NCBI GenBank assembly: GCA_014879435.1
Contig: JACSSB010000359.1
Span: 1-5,342, forward strand
Direction: 5' to 3'
Origin: Phycisphaerales bacterium
Lineage (GTDB): Bacteria > Pseudomonadota > Gammaproteobacteria > Competibacterales > Competibacteraceae
DNA: 5,342 nt
The position numbers and the translations under genes were made by a program. The notes beneath the pieces are model-generated. The model saw only the letters and a program-made list of their open reading frames with translations, searched no databases and was not told the DNA's origin. Positions 1-5,342 of the stretch are shown one piece after another. Position 1 is the stretch's first letter, and the number at the start of each line of letters is the position of its first letter.

Positions 1-99
1 GTCATCTTGCTCAAAGATGGAGAACACACCCTGTCGCGGGAACAGGATTTGATCCTGATTACCCGCACCCTGGGCGATTTGTGTCGAGTAGTTAGATAA
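1..99 (+). CDS. C-terminal tail of an unidentified protein (5' truncated)
   Basis: An open frame enters from the left edge and runs 32 codons to a TAA at 97-99. The visible peptide ends in ITRTLGDLCRVVR; it is a mix of charged and hydrophobic residues with no motif I recognise. Most codons end in G or C, as expected of coding sequence in a moderately GC-rich genome, but 33 codons is too short to prove this. If real, the gene converges on ubiV, with only 13 bases between the two stop codons. I saw no resemblance to the end of UbiT, the usual partner of UbiU and UbiV. It could also be a chance open stretch. Function unknown. Confidence 0.35.
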   Translation, partial: VILLKDGEHTLSREQDLILITRTLGDLCRVVR

Positions 100-112
100 G
101 GCGATCCAGCGC

Positions 113-1039
113 TTAGGCCATTTCCGCCACTTGCAGCAGTCCCGCCTGTCCGCGCCAATAACCGTCGCAGGCACCGTAGGGCAAGGTCGCGTTGATGGCC
201 CGCGCCGCTTCGAGCGGATCGCATTCCCCGCGCAAGCAGGCGGCGAAGGACTCAATCACCGTTTCCGTGCCTTCGGCTTGTGGGCTGATGCGTAGTACGT
301 CCACCTTCAATTCCTGCAGCTCATTCAGTTCTGGCAACAGATTACAGGTTTGCGCCGACTGGGTCTGGATGCCGTTCAGCGCCAGAAACGCCTGCCCCTC
401 ACGGGTACTCACGATCAAACCTTCCGGGTCATCCAGACAGCGGAAACGGCAATCGTCTTTGGGTAAATCGTGATAGCGGGCGGTAAAGCAACGCGCGGAA
501 TACGCCAACGGCAAGCGACCATAGACAAACACTTCGGTTTCCACGCCTGCGGGACGCTCGGCCTGTATCGTCGCCAAGGTCTCGGCCGACAACTCCACCG
601 GCATCACCCAGCGTTTGGCCCCTAAGCCAGCCAAAAATTGCAGAGTCCGGTGGTTGTAAATGTTGATGCCGGAACCTAATACGAACGGCACGCCTTGTTC
701 GGACAAGAACCGTACCGCACTCATGTCGTTGGCTTCTACGCTAAAGCGGCCGTTCTCGCACACGCGGTGCAAGGACTTCAGCTCCGACTCGGCTTCCAGC
801 AGCGCCAAAGTCGACAGCACCACCTCTTTGCCTGCGCTGCTCAACCGTTCGGCCAGTACCAGCCATTCTTCGCTATGCAACGCACGGCGCTTGGAGCAGA
901 CCGTTTCGCCGAGATACACGATCTCGACGGGCGACGCGGCCACCCGTTCATAGAAATCCAGCAGCACTTCCTTGGACCAGTAGTACAACACCGGACCCAG
1001 CGCCAATCTCGGCACAGGCGATTCCATCGTCATCGTCAT
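113..1039 (-). CDS. ubiV: UbiV, O2-independent ubiquinone hydroxylation protein (U32 peptidase-like)
   Basis: This 308-residue protein belongs to the peptidase U32 family and matches UbiV (YhbV; about 292 residues in E. coli). With UbiU it forms a cytoplasmic heterodimer, each subunit carrying a [4Fe-4S] cluster, that supports ring hydroxylation in ubiquinone synthesis without oxygen. The four expected ligands are visible: Cys48 (in ETVCSKRR), Cys184, Cys197 and Cys201. The C-x12-C-x3-C spacing equals that of E. coli Cys180/193/197. The N-terminal LGPVLYYW and the central SGINIYNH segment are typical of the family. Three in-frame ATGs lie at 1039, 1033 and 1027. I chose 1039 because an AGGAG sits 8 bases upstream. 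The frame stays open to 1165, but that part overlaps ubiU and is not needed. The gene follows ubiU by 11 bases, so translation is probably coupled. Confidence 0.95.
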   Translation of the reverse strand: MTMTMESPVPRLALGPVLYYWSKEVLLDFYERVAASPVEIVYLGETVCSKRRALHSEEWLVLAERLSSAGKEVVLSTLALLEAESELKSLHRVCENGRFSVEANDMSAVRFLSEQGVPFVLGSGINIYNHRTLQFLAGLGAKRWVMPVELSAETLATIQAERPAGVETEVFVYGRLPLAYSARCFTARYHDLPKDDCRFRCLDDPEGLIVSTREGQAFLALNGIQTQSAQTCNLLPELNELQELKVDVLRISPQAEGTETVIESFAACLRGECDPLEAARAINATLPYGACDGYWRGQAGLLQVAEMA

Positions 1040-1047
1040 GGCCAAGA

Positions 1048-1052
1048 CTCCT
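1048..1052 (-). promoter_or_regulatory. Ribosome binding site of ubiV, overlapping the ubiU stop
   Basis: AGGAG lies 8 bases before the ATG at 1039 and overlaps the TAG stop codon of ubiU (1051-1053). This settles the first of three clustered ATGs as the likely start. It also implies that ribosomes ending on ubiU can restart on ubiV, which suits two subunits made in equal amounts. Confidence 0.8.
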
Positions 1053-2076
1053 ATTGCCAGTTTCGATGATAAGCGCCCAGGGTGGTCTGGCGACCTTCGG
1101 ACACCTTGCCCAATTCCCGTAACCATTCCGGTTTGGGCGTGTACGCGGCTGGATTGCGCTGACAAGCGTCAATGGCTGCCCGCCAGACTTGAGTGACTTG
1201 CGTGACATAAGCCGGACTGCGTTGGCGACCCTCGATCTTGATCGCGGCGATACCCATATTCTGCAACTCCGGCAGCAATTCCAGCGTGTTGAGGCTGGTC
1301 GGTTCTTCGATAGCGTAATAGGTCTGATCGGCTACGGTGAAGCGACCTTTGCATAAGGTGGGATAACCGGCGGGTTCGTCTGGGGTGTAACGGTCGATCA
1401 GTAGACCGCCCAGGCGGGTTTCCAGCCCGCGTGGTGTTTCTTCCCAGCGCACCGCCTTGGCTGGAGAACACACCCCGCACATATTGGGCGACTCACCGGT
1501 CACGTAAGACGACAACAGGCAACGGCCTTCTACCATGATGCATAGCCCGCCGAAACCGAACACTTCCAGATCTACCGGACTGTCTTCAAGCACATGGCGG
1601 ACTTGCGCCAAGGAAAGCACACGCGGCAGCACCACCCGGCGGATACCGAAATGCTGGTGATAGAAGCGAATGGCTTCGTAATTGGTGGCCGATCCCTGCA
1701 CCGATAGATGCAGCGGCAGTTCGGGATGATGGCGGTGGGCGTAGTCCAATACGCTGATATCGGCGGCAATCACCGCATCGACACCCAGATCCGCCGCTTG
1801 ATCCACCGCCCGTTGCCAGCGCTCCCAACCGGATGGCTGTGGGAAGGTGTTGAGGGCCACGAATACCCGCCGACCCTTGGCATGGGCGTACTGGATACCT
1901 TGCGCGGCGGTCTTGGCATCGAAATTCAGGCCAGGAAAATGACGAGCGTTGGTGTCGTTGCGAAAGCCGATATAGACCGAATCGGCGCCGTGATCCACGG
2001 CCGTTTTCAGAGAAGGTAGGTTTCCAGCGGGACAGACCAGTTCTAGCGGTTTGGATGGGGCGGATGCAATAGGCAT
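1051..2076 (-). CDS. ubiU: UbiU, O2-independent ubiquinone hydroxylation protein (U32 peptidase-like)
   Basis: This 341-residue protein is a close match to E. coli UbiU (YhbU, 331 residues) over its whole length, from ELVCPAGNLPSLK near the N-terminus to LGAYHRNWQ at the C-terminus. It pairs with UbiV in anaerobic ubiquinone synthesis. The [4Fe-4S] ligands are Cys179, Cys186, Cys203 and Cys242, each exactly 10 positions beyond E. coli Cys169/176/193/232. The U32 signature around residues 171-189 (EVFGFGGLC, then EGRCLLSS) is present. An additional Cys200 creates a CGVC motif ending at ligand Cys203; as I recall, E. coli has Ile at that place. The ATG at 2076 has only a weak upstream GGA, 12 bases away. 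No ATG, GTG or TTG lies between it and the in-frame stop upstream, so the start is fairly secure. It is the first gene of a ubiU-ubiV operon. Confidence 0.97.
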   Translation of the reverse strand: MPIASAPSKPLELVCPAGNLPSLKTAVDHGADSVYIGFRNDTNARHFPGLNFDAKTAAQGIQYAHAKGRRVFVALNTFPQPSGWERWQRAVDQAADLGVDAVIAADISVLDYAHRHHPELPLHLSVQGSATNYEAIRFYHQHFGIRRVVLPRVLSLAQVRHVLEDSPVDLEVFGFGGLCIMVEGRCLLSSYVTGESPNMCGVCSPAKAVRWEETPRGLETRLGGLLIDRYTPDEPAGYPTLCKGRFTVADQTYYAIEEPTSLNTLELLPELQNMGIAAIKIEGRQRSPAYVTQVTQVWRAAIDACQRNPAAYTPKPEWLRELGKVSEGRQTTLGAYHRNWQ

Positions 2077-2130
2077 GGCGCAAGATTTTCCGTAAATAAC
2101 AATGATTTGAGTGGGGTTCTAAGGCTGCCC

Positions 2131-2136
2131 ATTATA
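2131..2136 (-). promoter_or_regulatory. Probable -10 box of the ubiU-ubiV promoter
   Basis: A perfect TATAAT on the minus strand lies in an AT-rich stretch upstream of ubiU. It would start transcription near 2124, giving a 5' leader of about 48 bases. At spacings of 15 to 18 bases I see nothing close to TTGACA, so if this is the promoter it may depend on an activator. No FNR-type TTGAT-N4-ATCAA site was found, although anaerobic control would make sense for this operon. Confidence 0.4.
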
Positions 2137-2160
2137 CATATCTACAACCCAATGAATTTT

Positions 2161-2171
2161 AACGGATCGTT
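2161..2171. promoter_or_regulatory. Possible operator, AACG-N3-CGTT inverted repeat
   Basis: A short inverted repeat, AACG GAT CGTT, is centred at 2166. If transcription starts near 2124, the centre falls at about -42, where an activator of the class II type would bind. The match is only four bases per arm, which can occur by chance in a stretch this long, and the position rests on the predicted -10 box. Treat as a hint. Confidence 0.15.
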
Positions 2172-2180
2172 TTTAATAAT

Positions 2181-2204
2181 TCCCTCCCCCTTGTGGGGGA
2201 TGGA
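2181..2204. repeat. Hairpin with C5/G5 stem
   Basis: The arms TCCCTCCCCC and GGGGGATGGA pair over 9 of 10 positions around a TTGT loop. No run of T follows on either strand, so it does not look like an intrinsic terminator. It is the first of four inverted repeats packed between 2181 and 2299. Confidence 0.5.
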
Positions 2205-2225
2205 GACTGATGTGTAATCGGCATA

Positions 2226-2244
2226 ACAACCCGCTTTGGGTTGT
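2226..2244. repeat. Seven-base-pair inverted repeat
   Basis: ACAACCC and GGGTTGT are exact reverse complements flanking the loop GCTTT. There is no T tract after the stem on either strand. Role unknown. Confidence 0.45.
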
Positions 2245-2252
2245 GAAAGTGA

Positions 2253-2267
2253 GGCGTCCTACACGCC
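2253..2267. repeat. Small inverted repeat abutting the 32-base palindrome
   Basis: GGCGT and ACGCC form a 5-base-pair stem around the loop CCTAC. It ends at 2267, directly before the larger palindrome at 2268. The same five letters, CCTAC, occur at the apex of that palindrome, so the two may be parts of one composite element. Confidence 0.4.
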
Positions 2268-2299
2268 ATCGTCATTCCCGCCTACGCGGGGATGACGAT
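2268..2299. repeat. REP-like palindrome, 14-base arms
   Basis: Left arm ATCGTCATTCCCGC and right arm GCGGGGATGACGAT pair at 13 of 14 positions around the loop CTAC; the single mismatch is a G-T wobble on one strand. Palindromes of the form GTCATTCCCGC...GCGGGAATGAC are common as dispersed intergenic repeats in proteobacterial genomes. Only one copy lies in this window, so its repeat status is inferred. It sits 73 bases past the stop codon of the serine hydrolase gene and might protect or define that mRNA's 3' end. It lacks the T tract of an intrinsic terminator. Confidence 0.6.
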
Positions 2300-2365
2300 A
2301 AATGAGAAAGAAGCTGAGGGAGGGATTTCCGTTCAACGCATTAAGGAACACTGTAGAGTTCTAAA

Positions 2366-2384
2366 GGCGGGCTATCCAGCCGCC
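2366..2384 (-). terminator. Weak candidate terminator of the serine hydrolase gene
   Basis: On the minus strand, GGCGGCT and AGCCCGCC form a 7-base-pair stem with one bulged base and a four-base loop, GGAT. The stem overlaps the TAG stop codon (2372-2374) and is followed by only three T residues (TTTAG). The GC-rich stem is suggestive, but the T tract is too short for a strong intrinsic terminator. Confidence 0.25.
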
Positions 2385-4477
2385 AAGGTCAACATGATCA
2401 TGGCGTTCTGCGCACCGTACAACAGCAGATAAGCGCCCGCTGTATCAGTGCGAGCAGCACCGTCACCTTGGCCGGATGCCAGTAACTTGAGATCAGCATC
2501 GTACAGCTTCCACGCGCTGGCTCCAGTAATAGCCACCGTACCCGCCATTGGCAACTTGCGCCACTCGACAAAACCTTCCGCACCGATGGTGATTGCGCTA
2601 TCGCCAGTCGGAAGTACGGGTACGCTGGCTTGCGGGCGGAATAAGGTACTGCCATAGCGTATCCATTCTTCACCGTCGCGGGTCTCGATGAGCACATCGC
2701 TCAGGTCACGCCCGAAGTTCACCGGGATCTTCAGGAACATCCGTGCCAGGGTATCGCTACCTGCCGGATCGACGATTTGCGAGGTCGTTTCCGTTGAGGC
2801 AAATAGGTAGCCGGGCAAGCCATCGACCACATCCAGGGCCAAGTAGGGTGGCGTACCCTGTACCAGCGGGATGGAAAGAGCGTCCTCATTGACCATCAAC
2901 CAGCGTTGGCCCACGCGCTCCTGCCAGATCGTTGACAAGGGAGCTGCTGGTGCAACTTGTTCTCCAAAGGGAATTTCCAACAAGTAATGCTTCATCCCAG
3001 CGGGCCGACGTACAGCTAGATAGCGCCGCCCTTCTCCTTCAAACGTTCGATAAGCCACATTCGGCTCGGCATCACTGGAAAAGCGACCATCGATGCGTTG
3101 CTTCAAACCGCTACTGATTTCGGTCCAGGTGCCGTTGCGGTAGATGGAAATTTTCAAACTCCGGTCGGATAGTGCTTCGACCCGCAGCAGTGCTTCGAAT
3201 TGTGCGTAATAGCCAACGATGGCAGCCAGATCGGCGTCGGTGGCGGGTTGTTCGAGTAATGGCGTATTGGGCAACGGAGTGGGAACGGCAGCAATACGAC
3301 CGCTTTCGGCGAGAGCGTGCAGCATGATCCGTTCGGCCAATTCGCCCGCGTTGAGAGCGACAGAAGCGCCAGTGACCATCACCGCCATCCGTTCGGTGGG
3401 CGCCACGAAAAACTCGGAGCCATAAGTTAGGGTTCCGCCGTTCTTATGCCAAGCAGTCACACCCACCGCAGCCAGACCCGGCTGCGCTACGCCATCCCAA
3501 CCCAATCCCCAGTGAAACGTCGGGATCGGATTGAAGGGTAAATTCTGAGTCTGGTCGCGGCCCATCTCGGCCACCGCCGCTTCCGACAGCACCCGAACAT
3601 TTCCAAGCTGCCCACCGTTGATGAACATCATCGCCAGTCGCGCCATGTCGTTGGGGATGGAATAGAGGCCGCCCGTGGCATAGCCGTTGGTATATTCCTG
3701 GGGGTCAACACGATTTTCAGTACGCCCTGGGGCGAACGATCCCGCAGCAAAAGGTTCCAGTGCGTACCGACTGTGATTCATACCCAAAGGAGCAAGGATC
3801 TCGTCCGCAACGAACTGGGTATAGGAGCGACCCGATACCGCCGCCACCAGCGGTTCGACCATCGTGACGCAATCATTGCAGTACACCGCCATCTCACCCG
3901 GCAAGTGTTTGAGTCGCTGCGTGGCCAGCGACTGTTGCACCTGCGCAGCGTAGCCGGGCACCGCAACGTTGGTGAAGGTATTGCGATAGTCAGTACCCCC
4001 AAAGCCAGCCGAGTGGCTAAGCAACATGCGCACAGTAATTTGCGGATATTCCGGTACGGCCATGCGGAAGTCTGGTAGATACTGCAATAGCGGCGTGTCG
4101 AGATCGATAAGGCCCTGATCGACCAGTTTCATGACCGCCATCGCGGCGAATACCTTACTGACCGAGCCAATACCGTACATCGTGGTCGAGCTGGGGGCGG
4201 TTTGTGTCGTGGGATCAAGCGTGCCGAAGGTTTCGCTCCAGACGATGCGGTCACCATCGATCAATGCCACCGAGGCTGAGGGAGTGTTGGTTTGACTCAG
4301 CGCCTGCTGTACGGCAACACGACCATCGGCGATGGTTTTCGTGTAGGAGAGCGGAGCCGAATCATTGTCATCGTTATCATCGTTGCAGCCCGTCAGCAGA
4401 CCGAGTACCAGCACGCAAGTACCTAACCACCGCCACATTTCAGGCCAGACATATAAAGCAGGAACGTTCTTTGCCAC
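2372..4477 (-). CDS. Lipoprotein serine hydrolase, beta-lactamase / peptidase S12 superfamily
   Basis: This 701-residue protein has a lipoprotein signal: a hydrophobic segment at residues 15-30 ends in the lipobox LLTGC with Cys31 as the lipidation site. An acidic tether (NDDNDDND) follows. Residues about 45-390 form a beta-lactamase-type serine hydrolase domain. The catalytic motif SVSK has nucleophile Ser105 and Lys108; Tyr-Cys-Asn at 199-201 is the YxN motif; HKNGG at 344-348 takes the place of KTG/HxG. Family members include D-amino acid peptidases, carboxylesterases and penicillin-binding-like proteins, so the substrate cannot be told. Residues about 395-701 match nothing I know with confidence; 415-500 looks beta-rich and may resemble the accessory barrel domains of Pab87-type S12 proteins. 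The start is GTG with AGGAG 7 bases upstream; a later ATG (residue 14) has no such site. It acts in the cell envelope, facing the periplasm or anchored in the outer membrane. Confidence 0.88.
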   Translation of the reverse strand: MAKNVPALYVWPEMWRWLGTCVLVLGLLTGCNDDNDDNDSAPLSYTKTIADGRVAVQQALSQTNTPSASVALIDGDRIVWSETFGTLDPTTQTAPSSTTMYGIGSVSKVFAAMAVMKLVDQGLIDLDTPLLQYLPDFRMAVPEYPQITVRMLLSHSAGFGGTDYRNTFTNVAVPGYAAQVQQSLATQRLKHLPGEMAVYCNDCVTMVEPLVAAVSGRSYTQFVADEILAPLGMNHSRYALEPFAAGSFAPGRTENRVDPQEYTNGYATGGLYSIPNDMARLAMMFINGGQLGNVRVLSEAAVAEMGRDQTQNLPFNPIPTFHWGLGWDGVAQPGLAAVGVTAWHKNGGTLTYGSEFFVAPTERMAVMVTGASVALNAGELAERIMLHALAESGRIAAVPTPLPNTPLLEQPATDADLAAIVGYYAQFEALLRVEALSDRSLKISIYRNGTWTEISSGLKQRIDGRFSSDAEPNVAYRTFEGEGRRYLAVRRPAGMKHYLLEIPFGEQVAPAAPLSTIWQERVGQRWLMVNEDALSIPLVQGTPPYLALDVVDGLPGYLFASTETTSQIVDPAGSDTLARMFLKIPVNFGRDLSDVLIETRDGEEWIRYGSTLFRPQASVPVLPTGDSAITIGAEGFVEWRKLPMAGTVAITGASAWKLYDADLKLLASGQGDGAARTDTAGAYLLLYGAQNAMIMLTLAAG

Positions 4478-4484
4478 GGCTCTT

Positions 4485-4489
4485 CTCCT
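4485..4489 (-). promoter_or_regulatory. Ribosome binding site that sets the GTG start
   Basis: AGGAG lies 7 bases before the GTG at 4475-4477. The next in-frame ATG (4436-4438, just before the signal peptide's hydrophobic core) has no comparable site. This favours GTG and a signal peptide with a 14-residue N-region. Confidence 0.75.
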
Positions 4490-4509
4490 ACAACTTATAA
4501 TTATCTTGA

Positions 4510-4523
4510 ATGAGTTATCTCAT
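4510..4523. repeat. Short inverted repeat between purD and the hydrolase gene
   Basis: ATGAG and CTCAT flank TTAT as an exact inverted repeat in the 63-base gap after purD. The AT-rich stem and missing T tract argue against a terminator. It could be an operator just upstream of GATAAT/TATAAG-like sequences at about 4494-4505, or chance. Confidence 0.25.
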
Positions 4524-4540
4524 GATCGATTCCATCCGCG

Positions 4541-5342
4541 TTATTCTCCCCGCTCTCGAGCGATGGCTCGATAGCCAATATCGGTACGGCAGTACATTCC
4601 TTCCCAGCTCACCTGTTTGACCAGGTTATAGGCTTGGTGCTGGGCTTCGGCGACCGTGTCACCGAGTGCGGTGGCGCACAGCACCCGACCGCCATGCGTC
4701 ACGATATGTCCGTCCTTGGTTTCCACGGTACCGGCATGGAACAGCTTGAGATCGTCGTCCCGTTCTGGGGTACGGCGCGACAAACCCTCAATGACATCTC
4801 CCTTGCGATAGGAACCCGGATATCCGGCAGCGGTTAGCACCACGCCTAGCGCGGCACGCGGGTCCCAATCCACACGGATTGCATCCAATCGCCCATCTAG
4901 GGCTGCTTTACATAATTCCACCAAATCGGAGCGCAGCCGCAGCAACAGCGGTTGCGCTTCGGGATCGCCCAGTCGGCAGTTGTATTCCAGCACCTTGGGA
5001 CCGTCGGCGGTGATCATGACCCCCGCATAGAGGAACCCAACGTAGCGGCAACCTTCCGCCGCCATGCCGCACACGGTAGGTTCGATAATCTCGACCATGA
5101 TGCGCTCATGCAGTTCCGGGGTAACGACGGGTGCCGGAGAATAAGCACCCATACCGCCGGTATTAGGCCCCCGGTCGCCATTGTCGCGGGCTTTGTGATC
5201 CTGCGAGGAGGCCAGCGGCAGGATGGTTTCGCCGTCGGTGATGACGATGAAACTGGCTTCCTCACCGTAGAGGAATTCCTCGATCACCACTTGCTGACCG
5301 GCTTCACCGAAGTCGGCGCCGCTTAGCATGCCGCGCATGGCG
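4541..5342 (-). CDS. purD: Phosphoribosylamine--glycine ligase (GAR synthetase), N-terminus cut off
   Basis: The window holds about 266 residues of a protein usually near 430 long; roughly the first 160 lie beyond the right edge. PurD joins glycine to 5-phosphoribosylamine using ATP, giving glycinamide ribonucleotide, the second step of purine synthesis in the cytoplasm. The visible part carries the ATP-grasp region: IEEFLYGEEASF, the glycine-rich GPNTGGMGAYSPAP, and the family signature RLGDPEAQ that follows LEYNC. It continues with the C-terminal domain (ALGVVLTAAGYPGSYRKGD, then GGRVLCATALG) to a TAA at 4541-4543, and resembles E. coli PurD throughout. The ATG at 5338 is internal, because the frame stays open to the edge and the homology continues. 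The gene lies 63 bases before the serine hydrolase gene on the same strand with no clear terminator between them. Confidence 0.96.
   Translation of the reverse strand, partial: AMRGMLSGADFGEAGQQVVIEEFLYGEEASFIVITDGETILPLASSQDHKARDNGDRGPNTGGMGAYSPAPVVTPELHERIMVEIIEPTVCGMAAEGCRYVGFLYAGVMITADGPKVLEYNCRLGDPEAQPLLLRLRSDLVELCKAALDGRLDAIRVDWDPRAALGVVLTAAGYPGSYRKGDVIEGLSRRTPERDDDLKLFHAGTVETKDGHIVTHGGRVLCATALGDTVAEAQHQAYNLVKQVSWEGMYCRTDIGYRAIARERGE

Larger units (their letters stand above)
2077..2371. other. Intergenic region with ubiU promoter and hairpin cluster
   Basis: These 295 bases separate the serine hydrolase gene from ubiU. I found no convincing coding frame and no tRNA. The part next to ubiU (about 2100-2180) is AT-rich and holds a TATAAT box. 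The middle (2181-2299) carries four inverted repeats close together. The part next to the hydrolase gene (2300-2371) shows no clear element apart from a weak hairpin at the stop codon. Confidence 0.7.

Noticed and set aside
695..1069. 124-codon open frame on the plus strand opposite ubiV
   Set aside because: It is antisense to ubiV, with a His/Gln/Arg-rich translation and no family resemblance.
1040..1165. N-terminal extension of UbiV to an upstream ATG at 1165
   Set aside because: The extra 42 residues overlap the conserved end of ubiU in another frame, have no family similarity, and the start at 1039 has its own strong ribosome binding site.
1708..2019. 103-codon open frame on the plus strand opposite ubiU
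   Set aside because: It is antisense to conserved ubiU codons; no recognisable protein features.
1586..2083. 165-codon open frame on the minus strand inside ubiU
   Set aside because: It lies in another frame of a gene that is clearly coding, and its arginine- and serine-rich translation looks like an out-of-frame product.
2181..2204. Intrinsic terminator at the C-rich/G-rich hairpin
   Set aside because: No run of T follows the stem on either strand.
2181..2299. CRISPR array
   Set aside because: The inverted repeats differ from one another in sequence and length, and there are no regular direct repeats with spacers.
4372..4477. Hydrolase start at the internal ATG, residue 14
   Set aside because: No ribosome binding site precedes it, whereas the GTG at 4477 has AGGAG at ideal spacing.
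4952..5326. 124-codon open frame on the plus strand opposite purD
   Set aside because: It is antisense to the highly conserved ATP-grasp region of purD, so its openness reflects codon bias of the real gene.
5336..5338. ATG as the true start of purD
   Set aside because: The frame is open to the window edge, and PurD needs about 160 more N-terminal residues.

Overview
The window is a stretch of proteobacterial chromosome, most likely from a gammaproteobacterium. The evidence is a full-length UbiU-UbiV pair, which is confined to ubiquinone-making Proteobacteria, and close similarity of UbiU and PurD to their E. coli counterparts as I recall them. I cannot name the genus. Nothing points to a phage, a plasmid, a CRISPR array or an insertion sequence.

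Layout: every well-supported gene is on the minus strand, so the window is read from right to left. It begins with the C-terminal two thirds of purD (4541-5342, running off the right edge; purine biosynthesis). A 63-base gap follows, then a 701-residue lipoprotein of the serine beta-lactamase / peptidase S12 superfamily (2372-4477), which starts at GTG behind a strong ribosome binding site. Next is a 295-base intergenic region (2077-2371). It holds a cluster of four small inverted repeats, one of them a 32-base near-perfect palindrome of a dispersed-repeat type, and the probable ubiU promoter. Then come ubiU (1051-2076) and ubiV (113-1039), 11 bases apart. At the far left, an open frame on the plus strand (1-99) may be the tail of a convergent gene that I do not recognise.

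Function: UbiU and UbiV form the [4Fe-4S] heterodimer needed for oxygen-independent hydroxylation in ubiquinone biosynthesis. Both proteins here keep all four cluster cysteines at the spacing seen in E. coli, so the host can probably make ubiquinone without oxygen. The usual third partner, UbiT (an SCP2-domain lipid-binding protein), is not in the window. The serine hydrolase has no evident link to either pathway. It may be co-transcribed with purD, because no convincing terminator separates them.

I do not see a previously undescribed system here. The items most worth a second look are the roughly 300-residue uncharacterised C-terminal half of the lipoprotein hydrolase, the clustered intergenic hairpins, an extra cysteine beside a cluster ligand in UbiU, and the unidentified plus-strand tail.
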